A stretch of 13,497 nt of DNA from an uncultured Bacteroides sp. Its GTDB lineage: Bacteria > Bacteroidota > Bacteroidia > Bacteroidales > Bacteroidaceae. The position numbers and the translations under genes are program-made. The notes beneath the pieces were generated by a model that saw nothing but the letters and a program-made list of their open reading frames with translations, searched no databases and was not told where the DNA came from. Below, piece by piece: positions 13,406-13,497 of the stretch (within the stretch, counting starts at the first letter, position 1; the number at the start of each line of letters is the position of its first letter). The DNA is taken from NCBI GenBank assembly GCA_900557355.1, contig USSR01000117.1, positions 1-13,497 on the forward strand, given 5' to 3'.

Positions 13406-13497
13406 AGAAGAAAAAACAAATTCCTTACTTGCCAACACACAAGTTCCCGCCTTCCGGAAGAGTGAAAGAGATAGTAAATCACCCCTCCGTTACTTAA

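Noticed and set aside
13337..13497. Minus-strand open frame from the window's right edge to about 13395
   Set aside because: It has no visible start or family motif, and the sequence looks like an upstream regulatory region with palindromes.

Overview
The window looks like a chromosomal segment of a gut Bacteroides (Bacteroidota). The evidence is a SusC/SusD pair, DUF1735 lipoproteins, an ECF sigma/FecR pair, promoters with the TAnnTTTG -7 element typical of this genus, and moderately AT-rich DNA. Every confident gene is on the minus strand.

Right part (about 13372 down to 2001): a polysaccharide utilization locus (PUL). In transcription order it holds an ECF sigma factor, a FecR-type anti-sigma factor, a SusC-like TonB-dependent transporter with an N-terminal STN signalling domain, a SusD-like lipoprotein, two GH18-fold lipoproteins and a DUF1735-LamG lipoprotein. 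The architecture matches PULs that take up host-derived glycans such as N-glycans: STN on SusC, FecR in the inner membrane, and an ECF sigma factor that presumably drives the operon. Both GH18-fold proteins have lost the catalytic DxxDxDxE acids, so I read them as surface glycan-binding proteins. No glycosidase that is clearly active is encoded here, so cleavage probably depends on enzymes encoded elsewhere. The fecR-susC gap has no minus-strand TAnnTTTG element. It does have a strong plus-strand terminator and a plus-strand -7 element, which suggests an antisense RNA like DonS of B. fragilis.

Between the DUF1735/GH18 gene and the DUF1735-LamG gene lies a decayed ORF6N (KilA-N/anti-repressor type) gene with two frameshifts. 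A terminator sits at its 3' end, so the LamG gene may be uncoupled from the rest of the PUL.

Middle (about 1519-2000): a non-coding region with a strong terminator hairpin for the PUL and an unusual symmetric array of about ten related elements. They are spaced 21-22 bp apart and turn around in orientation halfway, forming nested inverted repeats. I cannot assign it to a known class; it is the least explained structure in the window.

Left part (about 1548 down to 144): a three-gene toxin-antitoxin-like or phage-defence-like operon: an XRE/HigA-type regulator, a small DUF6922-like protein and an AbiEii-family nucleotidyltransferase. The last two overlap by ATGA. The regulator has a good promoter with an inverted repeat inside it, suggesting autoregulation. 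At the left edge the 3' end of a plus-strand gene with a polyhistidine tail may converge on this operon.
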